Below are positions 33,238 through 41,716 of a stretch of 52,767 nucleotides of DNA, in pieces. The stretch covers positions 1 to 52,767 of the forward strand of contig CAZMCU010000006.1 of the NCBI GenBank assembly GCA_964564915.1, written 5' to 3'. The DNA is from JAFGBM01 sp964564915. GTDB taxonomy: Bacteria > Actinomycetota > Actinomycetes > Actinomycetales > Demequinaceae. The notes under the pieces were generated by a model that did not search any database, was not told the DNA's origin, and saw only the letters and a list, made by a program, of their open reading frames with translations. A program made the translations under genes and the position numbers. Position 1 is the first letter of the stretch; each line of letters opens with the position of its first letter.

Positions 33238-34239
33238 TTAGATCAGCCCGAGCCCCGCAACCGCATCCCGCTCATCGCGGAGTTCTGCGACGCTGTCGTC
33301 GATCTTCGCGCGGGCACCCTCGTCGATCGAGAGCCCCTGGACGATCTCCCACTCCCCACCGCGCGACGTGACCGGGAACGACGAGAATAGCCCCTCGTCG
33401 ACGCCGTACGACCCGTCGGATCGGATCGCCGCGGACGTCCATTGACCGGTCGGGGTGCCATACACCCAGTCGTGCACATGGTCCATCGCGGCGTTGGCTG
33501 CCGACGCCGCCGACGAGGCTCCCCGTGCCTCGATGATCGCGGCCCCGCGCTTGGCGACGGTGGGCACGAATACATCCCGCACCCACGCGTTGTCGCCCAC
33601 AACCTCGGGCGCGGGCCTGCCCCCTACGATCGCGTGGGCGATGTCGGGGTACTGCTTAGCGGAGTGATTGCCCCAGACGATGACGTTGGCGATGTCGCGC
33701 ACGGGAACACCGGTCTTCGCCGCGAGCTGCGACAGCGCGCGATTGTGGTCGAGCCTCGTCATGGCGTTGAAGCGGTCCGTGGGCACGTCGGGTGCGTGGG
33801 AGGACGCGATGAGGGCGTTGGTGTTCGCCGGGTTGCCGACGACGAGGACGCGCACGTCCGATGCCGCTCCCGCGTTGATCGCCTCGCCCTGGGGTCCGAA
33901 GATACCGCCGTTCGCGGCGAGGAGGTCACCCCGCTCCATGCCCACACCCCGGGGCCGCGCACCGACGAGCAAGGCGACGCTCACCCCGTCGAAGGCGGGG
34001 GTCGGGTCGTCGAAGATGTCGACGCCAATGAGCAACGGGAAAGCGCAATCGGCGAGTTCCATCGCCGCGCCCTCCGCCCCCTTGATCGCGCTGGGAATCT
34101 CCAGGAGGCGGAGCCTCACCGGAACATCGGGCCCGAGCATCTGCCCCGACGCGACGCGGAAGAGAAGCGCGTAGCCGATCTGACCTGCGGCGCCGGTGAC
34201 GGTGACGGTGACGGGAGACCGTCCCGCGCTCGCGCTCAC
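33238..34239 (-). CDS. mdh: Malate dehydrogenase
   Basis: A 333-residue NAD-dependent malate dehydrogenase of the cytosolic/actinobacterial type. The dinucleotide-binding loop is VTGAAGQIGYALLFRVASG. Substrate-loop arginines lie in ARPRGVGMERGDLL. Catalytic residues are in MTRLDHNRA (Asp) and IVWGNHSAKQYPD (His). GTG start at 34239 shares GTGA with the stop of the upstream icd, so the two TCA genes are translationally coupled. Longer in-frame starts lie inside icd and are discarded. Confidence 0.93.
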   Translation of the reverse strand: MSASAGRSPVTVTVTGAAGQIGYALLFRVASGQMLGPDVPVRLRLLEIPSAIKGAEGAAMELADCAFPLLIGVDIFDDPTPAFDGVSVALLVGARPRGVGMERGDLLAANGGIFGPQGEAINAGAASDVRVLVVGNPANTNALIASSHAPDVPTDRFNAMTRLDHNRALSQLAAKTGVPVRDIANVIVWGNHSAKQYPDIAHAIVGGRPAPEVVGDNAWVRDVFVPTVAKRGAAIIEARGASSAASAANAAMDHVHDWVYGTPTGQWTSAAIRSDGSYGVDEGLFSSFPVTSRGGEWEIVQGLSIDEGARAKIDDSVAELRDERDAVAGLGLI

Positions 34240-35453
34240 GCGAGCCTCGCGGTGAGGTTCTCTTCGACGGCTGCCATGAACTCCTCGGTCGTCAGGTAGG
34301 GCTGGTTCGGCCCGATGAGCAGGGCGAGGTCTTTGGTCATCTTGCCCCCCTCGACGGTGGCGACGCATGCCTCCTCGAGCGCCTGGGCGAACGCGGTGAC
34401 CTCCGGCGTGGCGTCGAGTTTGCCGCGGTGCTTGAGGCCGCCCGTCCAGGCGTAGATCGAGGCGATCGGATTGGTGGATGTTGGGTTGCCCGCTTGATGC
34501 TGGCGGTAGTGACGGGTGACGGTGCCGTGCGCCGCCTCGGCCTCGACGGTCCTGCCATCCGGCGTCATCAGCACGCTCGTCATGAGCCCGAGCGAACCGT
34601 ACCCCTGCGCGATCGTGTCGGACTGGACGTCCCCGTCGTAGTTCTTGCACGCCCAGATGTAGCCGCCTTCCCACTTGAGCGCGGCCGCCACCATGTCGTC
34701 GATGAGGCGGTGCTCGTACGTCAAACCAGCCTGGTCGAACGCCGTCTTGAACTCGGTTTCGAATACCTCCTGGAAGATGTCCTTGAAGGCGCCGTCGTAA
34801 GCCTTGAGGATCGTGTTCTTGGTCGACATGTAGACGGGGTAGCCGCGCTCCAACCCGTAGCGGAAGACCGCCCGTGCGAAGTCCCGGATCGACTCATTGA
34901 CGTTGTACATCCCCATGACGACGCCCCCTCCCTCGGGCATCTTGACGACCTCGTGCTCGATCGGCGCGGAACCATCCGCGGGGGTGTAGGTGATGGTGAC
35001 CGTCCCGGCACCGGGAACTGTGAAGTCGGTCGCCTGGTACTGGTCCCCGTGGGCGTGACGCCCGATGACGATGGGTTTGGTCCAACCGGGGACGAGGCGG
35101 GGGATGTTGGAGATGATGATCGGTTCGCGGAAGACGACGCCGCCGAGGATGTTGCGGATCGTCCCGTTGGGCGACTTCCACATCTTCTTGAGGTGGAACT
35201 CCTCAACGCGGGCCTCGTCCGGCGTGATGGTTGCGCACTTGACGCCAACGCCGTGTTCCTGGATGGCGTGGGCCGCGTCGATCGTCACTTGATCGTCGGT
35301 CGCGTCCCGGTTCTCGATGGAGAGGTCGTAGTACCGGAGGTCAAGGTCGAGGTGGGGCAGGATCAGGTCGTCGCGAATGACCTGCCAGATGATGCGGGTC
35401 ATCTCATCGCCGTCGAGTTCGACGACGGGGCCGAGGACCTTGGTTTTCGTCAC
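34236..35453 (-). CDS. icd: NADP-dependent isocitrate dehydrogenase
   Basis: A 405-residue dimeric (eukaryote-like) NADP-IDH. It opens VVELDGDEMTRIIWQVIRD and contains the substrate-binding MWKSPNGTIRNILGG. YMSTKNTILKAYDG, IDDMVAAALKWEGGYIWACK and AEAAHGTVTRHYR are all family signatures. It makes 2-oxoglutarate and NADPH. GTG start at 35453 is preceded by a strong GGAGG 7-8 nt upstream. First gene of icd-mdh; divergent from the aquaporin-like gene. Confidence 0.95.
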   Translation of the reverse strand: MTKTKVLGPVVELDGDEMTRIIWQVIRDDLILPHLDLDLRYYDLSIENRDATDDQVTIDAAHAIQEHGVGVKCATITPDEARVEEFHLKKMWKSPNGTIRNILGGVVFREPIIISNIPRLVPGWTKPIVIGRHAHGDQYQATDFTVPGAGTVTITYTPADGSAPIEHEVVKMPEGGGVVMGMYNVNESIRDFARAVFRYGLERGYPVYMSTKNTILKAYDGAFKDIFQEVFETEFKTAFDQAGLTYEHRLIDDMVAAALKWEGGYIWACKNYDGDVQSDTIAQGYGSLGLMTSVLMTPDGRTVEAEAAHGTVTRHYRQHQAGNPTSTNPIASIYAWTGGLKHRGKLDATPEVTAFAQALEEACVATVEGGKMTKDLALLIGPNQPYLTTEEFMAAVEENLTARLA

Positions 35454-35615
35454 GCCTGTTCCTCCGAATTCCGGGCCGGATGGCCACGCTGCCACCAGGC
35501 TAGTCGAATCCTTGAGCGACCCCGCCCCACCGTCATGCGCCTCCCAGGACCGTCGTACCCGTGGCAGGATAGGCCGTGGAGCGAAGACCCGCTCCCCGCG
35601 ACAGATCGGATCGAC

Positions 35616-36530
35616 ATGGCAGAGAAGAAGCCAGCAGTGAAACCAGCAGCGAAACCGGCAGCGAAGCCAGAGAAGAAGCCTCGTGCTGAAGCCACGGAAT
35701 ACCAGGTGGACGTGGACGTCGACACGTGGGAGATCGACGCCGAGGCGCCCTCGAGTCTGCTGGCACGATTCTTCACCGAGTACATCGGTACGTTCATCTT
35801 CATATTCTTGGGGCTGGGGGTCACACTGTTTTCCTCGCTCCTCATGGGCGATACGGCTGGCACGGTGGTCAACGCCCTGGCGTGGGGGTTCACTCTCCTT
35901 GCCCTCGTGGTCGCAACCGGACGCATCTCGGGTGCCCACTTCAACCCCGCCGTGACCCTCGGGGCCTGGATCTCGGGGAGATTCCCCGGCCGCGATGTCG
36001 CGCCCTGCATCCTCATTCAGACGTGCGGAGCCGTGACGGCTGGCGCCCTTCTCGTGTGGCTGGCCAACGGATTCCCGTCGTTCGCCCCGGACTCGGGGAG
36101 CGGATACGTCACGGGAGACGCGATAGCCGCGATCTCCATCGGTACCGACACGCACTCCCCGCTTCAGATGGACACCTCCCGCGGTCTGACCATGGAGTTC
36201 ATCGCGACCGGTCTCTTCGTCGCGGTGGTCCTCGCGGCAACGTCCCTCCGGGCGCCGAGGGGCCAGGCACCGTTCACGATCGGCCTGTCCTTCGCGGTAC
36301 TCATTCTCATCTCGACACCGTTCACGAACGGGGGCCTCAACCCCGCCCGTGTGACCGCTACGGCGCTCTTCGCCAAACAGTCGGACGGCACCAACTGGGC
36401 GATCGGCCAGTTGTGGTGGTGGTGGGCGGTAGCGCTCGTTGCCGGGGCGTTCATCGGACTTCTGTTCCGAGCCTTTGGGCCGGAGGAAGACCTCGAGGCC
36501 GTCGAGGTCCTCGAGGTCATTGAGGATTAG
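35616..36530 (+). CDS. MIP/aquaporin family channel with Lys-Pro-Ala N-terminus
   Basis: A 304-residue membrane channel. The two pore half-helices are present: SGAHFNPAVTLG (first NPA) and GGLNPARVTA (second NPA, as NPAR). About six transmembrane helices follow an N-terminal region of ~55 residues that is first basic and repetitive (PAVKPAAKPAAKPEKKP) and then acidic. The C-terminus is acidic (EEDLEAVEVLEVIED). Substrate (water, glycerol or other small solutes) cannot be settled; the short aromatic/Arg region was not modelled. ATG at 35616 gives the lysine-rich start. Followed by a good terminator. Confidence 0.85.
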   Translation: MAEKKPAVKPAAKPAAKPEKKPRAEATEYQVDVDVDTWEIDAEAPSSLLARFFTEYIGTFIFIFLGLGVTLFSSLLMGDTAGTVVNALAWGFTLLALVVATGRISGAHFNPAVTLGAWISGRFPGRDVAPCILIQTCGAVTAGALLVWLANGFPSFAPDSGSGYVTGDAIAAISIGTDTHSPLQMDTSRGLTMEFIATGLFVAVVLAATSLRAPRGQAPFTIGLSFAVLILISTPFTNGGLNPARVTATALFAKQSDGTNWAIGQLWWWWAVALVAGAFIGLLFRAFGPEEDLEAVEVLEVIED

Positions 36531-36544
36531 GTCAAGCGATACGC

Positions 36545-36575
36545 GAAGGGCCCGGCCGTTGCGGCTGGGCCCTTC
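36545..36575 (+). terminator. Rho-independent-type terminator after the aquaporin-like gene
   Basis: A 14-bp stem (GAAGGGCCCGGCCG with CGGCTGGGCCCTTC, one G-T pair) and a 3-nt loop, followed by GTCTTTCC. It could also act for the convergent purH operon. Confidence 0.75.
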
Positions 36576-36595
36576 GTCTTTCCGTCAAACGCGCG

Positions 36596-36850
36596 TTAGC
36601 CGATATTGGCGGTTATCGCGAGGTAGGCAAGGACCAACGCGAACGCCGCCAAGATCGAAACGTCGAGGGCCCGACGGCGCACGACGAAGGGTGACCACTC
36701 GGGGAACGAGGCGCGAACGATGGCCGCCCCCGCGCACATGACCGCGAGTCCCCATGCCACCAGAACCACGCTGACGAACGCACCGACGGCAACCCAAGCG
36801 AGCACCACGGCGAGAGGAAGCCACACGGTCCACGACCTGCGGGAATCCAT
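36596..36850 (-). CDS. DUF3017 family small membrane protein
   Basis: An 84-residue protein with about three hydrophobic segments (WLPLAVVLAWVAVGAFVSVV, LVAWGLAVMCAGAAIV, ILAAFALVLAYLAITA) and a basic loop RRRALD. Size, helix pattern and position directly after purH fit the actinobacterial DUF3017 family. Function unknown. ATG at 36850 follows GGAGGT; it lies 17 nt behind the purH stop, so it is the third gene of purN-purH-DUF3017. Confidence 0.75.
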   Translation of the reverse strand: MDSRRSWTVWLPLAVVLAWVAVGAFVSVVLVAWGLAVMCAGAAIVRASFPEWSPFVVRRRALDVSILAAFALVLAYLAITANIG

Positions 36851-36867
36851 CGGGGTGACCTCCAGGC

Positions 36868-38427
36868 CTAGTGGTAGAAGTGCCGAGTACCCGTGAAGTA
36901 CATCGTGATACCGGCATCGCGCGCGGCGGCCACGGCCTCCTCGTCCCTGATCGATCCACCGGGTTGAACGATCGCCTTCACCCCGGCGTCGATAAGAACC
37001 TGGACGCCGTCGGCGAAGGGGAAGTAAGCGTCGGAAGCCGCAACCGAGCCCATCGCACGCTCCACTCCCGCCCGACTAACCGCGAGTTTGCACGAGTCGA
37101 CCCTGTTGACCTGACCCATCCCGATGCCAACGGACGCACCGTCTTTGGCGAGAAGGACCGCGTTCGACTTGGCCGAGCGGCAGGAGCGCCACGCGAAGTC
37201 AAGATCCGCCATCGTCGCCGCATCGGCGGCTTCGCCGACCGCTACTGCCCAGTTCGCCGGATCGTCGCCGGGCGCGTCAATCCTGTCGGACTGCTGGACG
37301 AGAGCGCCCCCGGTGATGGGGCGCATCTCGACGCTCCCGCGCCCCCCCGAAACGACGAGGACGCGAAGGTTCTTCTTCTCCTTGAGGATGTCGAGCGCCT
37401 CGGGTTCGTACGACGGTGCCGCGACCACCTCGGTGAAGATCTCCGCAATCTGGCGCGCCGCCTCCACCGTGAGTTCGCCGTTGGTTGCGATGACGCCCCC
37501 GTACGCGGATACGGGATCGCACGCGTGCGCCTTGCGGTGCGCCTCCGCGATGTCCTTTCCGATCGCGATACCGCACGGATTCGCGTGCTTGATCACCGCG
37601 ACCGTCGGCTCGGCATGATCGTGAGCTGCCCGCCACGCCGCATCGGCGTCGACGTAGTTGTTGTACGACATCTCCTTTCCGTGGAGTTGCTCCGCTTGCG
37701 CGATGCCCCCCCGCGCGGAGTGGTCGACGTAAAGCGCCGCGAGCTGATGGGGGTTCTCTCCATACCGGAGCGGAGTGCGAAGCGTCGCGGTCCACGCAAC
37801 CCAACCCGGGAATCCCGAACCGTCGTCGTCCGGTGCCACGACGCTGCCCATCCACGACGCCACGCCGACGTCGTACGTCGCGGTGTGGCGGAAGGCCTTC
37901 ACGGCGAGGGCCTTGCGCTCGGCTAGCGTGAATCCCCCCGCCTCGACGGCAGCGATAACGGCCGGGTACTCGCTCGGATCGACGACGACGGCGACGCTCT
38001 GGTGGTTCTTGGCGGCCGCCCTTACCATCGACGGCCCCCCAATATCGATCTGCTCGACCGTTTCGTCCTCCGATACCCCAGCGAGCACGGTCGCGGCGAA
38101 CGGGTAGAGATTGCTGACGACGAGGTCGAAGGGTTCGATCTCGAGTTCGTGCAGTTGCGCGAGGTGGTCGGGGAGGCGCCGATCCGCCAGGATCCCGGCG
38201 TGCACGCGCGGGTGCAGGGTCTTCACCCTTCCATCGAGGCACTCGGGAAAACCCGTCAGGTCCTCGACCTTGGTGACGGGTACCCCGGCTGAGGCGATTC
38301 GCGCGGCCGTCGACCCCGTCGACACGATCGCGACCCCGGCGGCGTCGAGCCCCCTCGCGAGTTCCTCTAGCCCCGTCTTGTCATGCACCGAAACGATCGC
38401 CCTCCGCACGGGTACCCGGTCCGTCAT
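36868..38427 (-). CDS. purH: Bifunctional AICAR transformylase / IMP cyclohydrolase PurH
   Basis: A 519-residue enzyme of the last two purine steps: formylation of AICAR with 10-formyl-THF and closure to IMP. The N-terminal cyclohydrolase domain has VSVHDKTGLEELA, STGSTA, GRVKTLHPRVHAGIL and DIGGPSMVRAAAKN. The transformylase domain has RYGENPHQ, SYNNYVDADAAW, IKHANPCGIA and, near the C-terminus, AIVQPGGSIRDEE. ATG at 38427 overlaps the purN stop in ATGA. AICAR/ZMP, its substrate, is the ligand precursor for the ZTP riboswitch at glyA. Confidence 0.95.
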   Translation of the reverse strand: MTDRVPVRRAIVSVHDKTGLEELARGLDAAGVAIVSTGSTAARIASAGVPVTKVEDLTGFPECLDGRVKTLHPRVHAGILADRRLPDHLAQLHELEIEPFDLVVSNLYPFAATVLAGVSEDETVEQIDIGGPSMVRAAAKNHQSVAVVVDPSEYPAVIAAVEAGGFTLAERKALAVKAFRHTATYDVGVASWMGSVVAPDDDGSGFPGWVAWTATLRTPLRYGENPHQLAALYVDHSARGGIAQAEQLHGKEMSYNNYVDADAAWRAAHDHAEPTVAVIKHANPCGIAIGKDIAEAHRKAHACDPVSAYGGVIATNGELTVEAARQIAEIFTEVVAAPSYEPEALDILKEKKNLRVLVVSGGRGSVEMRPITGGALVQQSDRIDAPGDDPANWAVAVGEAADAATMADLDFAWRSCRSAKSNAVLLAKDGASVGIGMGQVNRVDSCKLAVSRAGVERAMGSVAASDAYFPFADGVQVLIDAGVKAIVQPGGSIRDEEAVAAARDAGITMYFTGTRHFYH

Positions 38428-39065
38428 GGCTTCTCCCCTTCCGGCGGCCCGAGCCGCACTGTTCGTCCCTCGATGGTCCAACCGCGCGTCACCATCTCGC
38501 GGATGGTGTCGACAACGAGCCGCCTTTCGACACCCTTGATGCGTTCGTGGAGCGACTCCTCGGTGTCATTCTCGCGCACGTCCACCGCAGCCTGCGCGAC
38601 GATCGGCCCGGTATCGACGCCCACGTCGACGATGTGGACCGTGCATCCCGTCACCTTCACCCCATGGGCCAGCGTGTCCCTCACGGCGTGGGCCCCGGGG
38701 AACGACGGCAAGAGGGCGGGATGGGTATTGACGATGCTTCCGGCGAATCGTTCGACCGTCGGCGCCCCCAGGATCTTCATGAATCCCGCGAGGACGACGA
38801 GGTCAGGATGATGCCGTGCGATCGCGTCCCCCAGGGCCCAGTCCCACTCCTCCCTGGTCGCGTAATCGTTCAGAGGAACGATCTCGACGGGAACACCGGC
38901 CGCTCTCGCGAATTCCAGGCCCGCGGCCTCCGGATTATCGGAAATGACAGCGGCGACCTCGGCGCCATACCCGTCCCCCGCGACGGCCTCCAGGATGGCC
39001 TTGAGCGTGGTCCCCAGGCCCGACATGAGAACGACGAGGGACCTCGTCCGCGGTTCGCTGGTCAC
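38424..39065 (-). CDS. purN: Phosphoribosylglycinamide formyltransferase PurN
   Basis: A 213-residue GAR transformylase that uses 10-formyl-THF. The phosphate loop is MSGLGTTLKAIL, where most PurN have SGxGSNLQAL. The catalytic Asn-His pair is in NTHPALLPSFPGAHA and the Asp in DVGVDTGPIVAQ. GTG start at 39065 lies exactly 6 nt behind TAGGGT, so leaderless. First gene of purN-purH-DUF3017, divergent from the small membrane-protein gene at 39115. Confidence 0.94.
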   Translation of the reverse strand: MTSEPRTRSLVVLMSGLGTTLKAILEAVAGDGYGAEVAAVISDNPEAAGLEFARAAGVPVEIVPLNDYATREEWDWALGDAIARHHPDLVVLAGFMKILGAPTVERFAGSIVNTHPALLPSFPGAHAVRDTLAHGVKVTGCTVHIVDVGVDTGPIVAQAAVDVRENDTEESLHERIKGVERRLVVDTIREMVTRGWTIEGRTVRLGPPEGEKP

Positions 39066-39071
39066 AACCCG

Positions 39072-39077
39072 ACCCTA
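39072..39077 (-). promoter_or_regulatory. -10 box, leaderless promoter of purN
   Basis: TAGGGT on the minus strand, 6 nt (CGGGTT) before the GTG at 39065. Confidence 0.55.
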
Positions 39078-39098
39078 TCGGCATGCTGGTGTCCGACC

Positions 39099-39104
39099 TA
39101 GACT
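39099..39104 (+). promoter_or_regulatory. -10 box of the gene at 39115
   Basis: TAGACT followed by 10 nt and the GTG at 39115, predicting a leader of about 3-4 nt. Confidence 0.45.
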
Positions 39105-39114
39105 GGCCTCCACC

Positions 39115-39543
39115 GTGAATCCCACACCCACGCCTCGTCCGTACGCCCCACGCATCGTGCGGGCAACGCGCGTGTTTTCTTACGCCCTCCTGGCGAGCGT
39201 TCTTCTCTCCTTCTTACCCCTGCCGTGGGGGCTCGCGGGCCTCCCCTGTGCCGTCGTCGCGTTCGTCTCGGGGATCGTCACGATGGTCGTCATGCGAGTA
39301 GAGGCGTCCCCGGGCCTGTGGGTGCTCGTCGGTATCGGGACGTTCGTTTCCAGTTCGCTCGCGGTCGACTACACCGCCGCCGCCGTGCTCTACCACGAAC
39401 TGACCGCATACCAGGCGTGCTCTCAGGACGCCATCACCATAACGGCAGCTGCTCGCTGTTCCCACGAGTTCGAGGCTGCTGCCGAGGCGAGGTTGGGCGA
39501 GTTGGGGGTGTCGTTGAGTCACCTCCTGGGGGCTCAACCCTAA
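39115..39543 (+). CDS. Uncharacterised three-helix membrane protein
   Basis: A 142-residue protein I do not recognise. After a Pro-rich start (VNPTPTPRPYAPRIV) there are about three hydrophobic segments (YALLASVLLSFLPLPWG, LPCAVVAFVSGIVTMVVM, LWVLVGIGTFVSSSLAV). A short C-terminal region with two Cys ends SLSHLLGAQP. The GTG at 39115 is supported by the TAGACT box. Its last 110 bases overlap the 3' end of the convergent DUF6350 gene. Function unknown. Confidence 0.65.
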   Translation: MNPTPTPRPYAPRIVRATRVFSYALLASVLLSFLPLPWGLAGLPCAVVAFVSGIVTMVVMRVEASPGLWVLVGIGTFVSSSLAVDYTAAAVLYHELTAYQACSQDAITITAAARCSHEFEAAAEARLGELGVSLSHLLGAQP

Positions 39544-40714
39544 GACCCGGTCGTCGCAACGCGGCGGCGATGACCGACGCGCCGAACATTCCTCCCGCAA
39601 CGAGGCCCGCAACGGAGAGTGCCACCGCGATCGGTTGTGCGCCGACCTCGCTCAGCACGCCCGCCCCGATGGAGCCCGAGGCAAGCGCCACCGCACCCCA
39701 CACGAGGGCGGCGAGAATCGCGACCCCGATGACCTGCGACTCGAAGCCCCGGCGTCCCGAGGGAAGCCACCTCCGAGCGAGGACACGCACGAGCACCCCT
39801 ACTGCCACCAGAAGGAGCGGCAGCGCGACGAGCATCCCGCCCGCGGTCGAGGGAAGCGCCTCCAGAAGGGGAAGGCCGGGGATCGGGCCCGATACCACCT
39901 CGACCGGCGAGTAGTGGCTGCCCGAACCCACCGTGAAACCCCTCCCGGACAGGTAGGAAAGACCCCAGGTCGACATCGTCGGAACGTACGCCGTCTCGCC
40001 AACCGCCAGCGAAAGGCCACCCGCGAGATCGGGGTCCAAGTGTCTCGCGCTCTGGGAGATGGCGGCCCAGTGCGTCACGTGCCACACCACGACCGTCGCG
40101 GCACCAGCCGCGAGGCTAAGCGCACACGATCCGATCCCCAGACGTAGGCCGGAACGCGCGATGTCGGGCATTCTCCGTCCCGCCCAGAAACGGAAACCCC
40201 TCGCCCGCTTCAGCCCCATCGATGCTCCGGTCCCGCACACGAGTGCGCCGACGACGCCCGTCCGTAGGTCGATTCCCGTTCCCGCGCCTTCCGCGTGTGC
40301 GACGACGCCCACCACCACCCCGTAAGCGATCCCGGCGAACACCACCGACGACCGTGCGGCGACCGCCAATCGCGTCGCAACGGAGGCGGAAATCACCCCG
40401 GCCACGACCAGGATCCCCAGGGGTAGGAGCGTCACGGTCACGTCCCCCGATGTGGCGGGCACCCCATGAGCGAGGAGCCATACCACCGTGGCTACGTCCC
40501 ACGCCCCCACCCAATCGGCGGAGACGGAGCCATCCGCGGCGGGAGTCGACGACACCGTCGCAAACGCGAGCGCCAGAACCAGGCCAGCGGAGAACACCAC
40601 GGATTCGAGTCCGGTCACCACTCCGGACGCCCACGGAGGTGCCGGGCGACGACCCCTTCTCGCCCTCACGTCCGACGATCTCGGGGGCACCGCCGCTTCG
40701 GCGTGGACGGTCAT
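39434..40714 (-). CDS. DUF6350 family polytopic membrane protein
   Basis: A 426-residue protein with about ten or more hydrophobic segments. It lies between sucD and purN, the place of the DUF6350 family (sometimes annotated cell division protein PerM) in many actinobacteria. The N-terminus is basic (RARRGRRPAPPW) before the first helix. The C-terminus is a polar, Pro/Arg-rich tail (PPTRPTSPRQQPRTRG). ATG at 40714 follows a GAGG. A longer in-frame start at 40768 is less likely. The polar tail is encoded in the 110-bp region overlapping the opposite-strand gene. Function unknown. Confidence 0.75.
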   Translation of the reverse strand: MTVHAEAAVPPRSSDVRARRGRRPAPPWASGVVTGLESVVFSAGLVLALAFATVSSTPAADGSVSADWVGAWDVATVVWLLAHGVPATSGDVTVTLLPLGILVVAGVISASVATRLAVAARSSVVFAGIAYGVVVGVVAHAEGAGTGIDLRTGVVGALVCGTGASMGLKRARGFRFWAGRRMPDIARSGLRLGIGSCALSLAAGAATVVVWHVTHWAAISQSARHLDPDLAGGLSLAVGETAYVPTMSTWGLSYLSGRGFTVGSGSHYSPVEVVSGPIPGLPLLEALPSTAGGMLVALPLLLVAVGVLVRVLARRWLPSGRRGFESQVIGVAILAALVWGAVALASGSIGAGVLSEVGAQPIAVALSVAGLVAGGMFGASVIAAALRRPGLRVEPPGGDSTTPPTRPTSPRQQPRTRGNSEQLPLW

Positions 40715-40777
40715 CTCCCCATCCTCACCCTGCGAGCACGCTCGGCTCGGGATCGAACCGCCGAGCATCGGGGTTGA

Positions 40778-40797
40778 GTCGTCCGGACCCGGACGAC
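40778..40797 (-). terminator. Hairpin terminator after sucD
   Basis: An 8-bp stem (GTCGTCCG with CGGACGAC) and 4-nt loop, located 29 nt past the sucD stop and upstream of DUF6350. Confidence 0.45.
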
Positions 40798-40825
40798 CCG
40801 GCGGTAACCATTGGGCCTGAGCGAC

Positions 40826-41716
40826 CTAACCGAGAAGGGCGACGCGCAAGAGCCGGGCCGTCTCCGAGGGAGTAGTGCCGACCTGGACCCCCGCCGCCTC
40901 GAGGGCGATGCGCTTGGCCTCCGCCGTTCCGCTCGATCCCGAGACGATCGCTCCGGCATGACCCATCGTCTTCCCCTCTGGCGCGGTGAATCCCGCAACG
41001 TACCCGACGACGGGTTTGGTCACGTGCTCAAGGATGAAGGCCGCGGCTCGCTCTTCCGCGTCTCCCCCGATCTCGCCGATCATGACGATCGCCTCGGTGT
41101 CGGGATCGTCCTCGAACGCGGCGAGGCAATCGATGTGGGTGGTGCCGACCACCGGGTCGCCGCCGATGCCGATGCACGTCGAGAAGCCGATGTCCTGGAG
41201 TTCGAACATCATCTGGTACGTCAAGGTTCCCGACTTCGAGACGAGGCCGACCGGGCCCGGGCCGGTGATATCCGCAGGCGTGATGCCCGCGTTCGACTTC
41301 CCCGGGCTCTGGACACCGGGACAGTTGGGGCCGACGATCCGTGTGCCGCCGTCCTTTGCGTGCGCGACGAACCACGCGGAGTCCGCGACGGGGATGCCCT
41401 CGGTGATGACGACGACGAGGGGGATGCCGGCGTCGACGGCTTCGATGACCGCACCCTTCGCGGACGCTGGCGGGACGAAGACAACGGACACATCCGCTCC
41501 CGTCTCGGCCACCGCTTCCGCCACGGTTCCGAACACCGGTACGGAGAGCTGCTTGCCCTCGACGCCGAACGCGACGCTCGTGCCCGGCTTCCGTGGATTG
41601 ACACCACCGACGATCGCGGTACCGGACGCGAGCATGCGGGACGTGTGCTTCTGCCCCTCCGCACCCGTCATGCCCTGGACGATGACGCGTGAGGTGGCGT
41701 CGAGGAAGATCGTCAT
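40826..41716 (-). CDS. sucD: Succinyl-CoA synthetase alpha subunit SucD
   Basis: A 296-residue ADP/GDP-forming succinyl-CoA ligase alpha subunit. The CoA-binding Rossmann part has VIVQGMTGAEGQKHTSRML and GGVNPRKPG. GPNCPGV and SKSGTLTYQM follow. The phosphorylated histidine is in MGHAGAIVSG near residue 250. ATG at 41716 overlaps the sucC stop by 4 nt, so the two subunits are translationally coupled. Makes ATP from succinyl-CoA in the TCA cycle, two steps after Icd. Confidence 0.96.
   Translation of the reverse strand: MTIFLDATSRVIVQGMTGAEGQKHTSRMLASGTAIVGGVNPRKPGTSVAFGVEGKQLSVPVFGTVAEAVAETGADVSVVFVPPASAKGAVIEAVDAGIPLVVVITEGIPVADSAWFVAHAKDGGTRIVGPNCPGVQSPGKSNAGITPADITGPGPVGLVSKSGTLTYQMMFELQDIGFSTCIGIGGDPVVGTTHIDCLAAFEDDPDTEAIVMIGEIGGDAEERAAAFILEHVTKPVVGYVAGFTAPEGKTMGHAGAIVSGSSGTAEAKRIALEAAGVQVGTTPSETARLLRVALLG

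Noticed and set aside
40738..40772. tRNA-like GGTTCGATCC stretch on the minus strand near DUF6350
   Set aside because: The flanking bases pair as a simple hairpin, not as a T-arm, and no anticodon or acceptor stem can be drawn.
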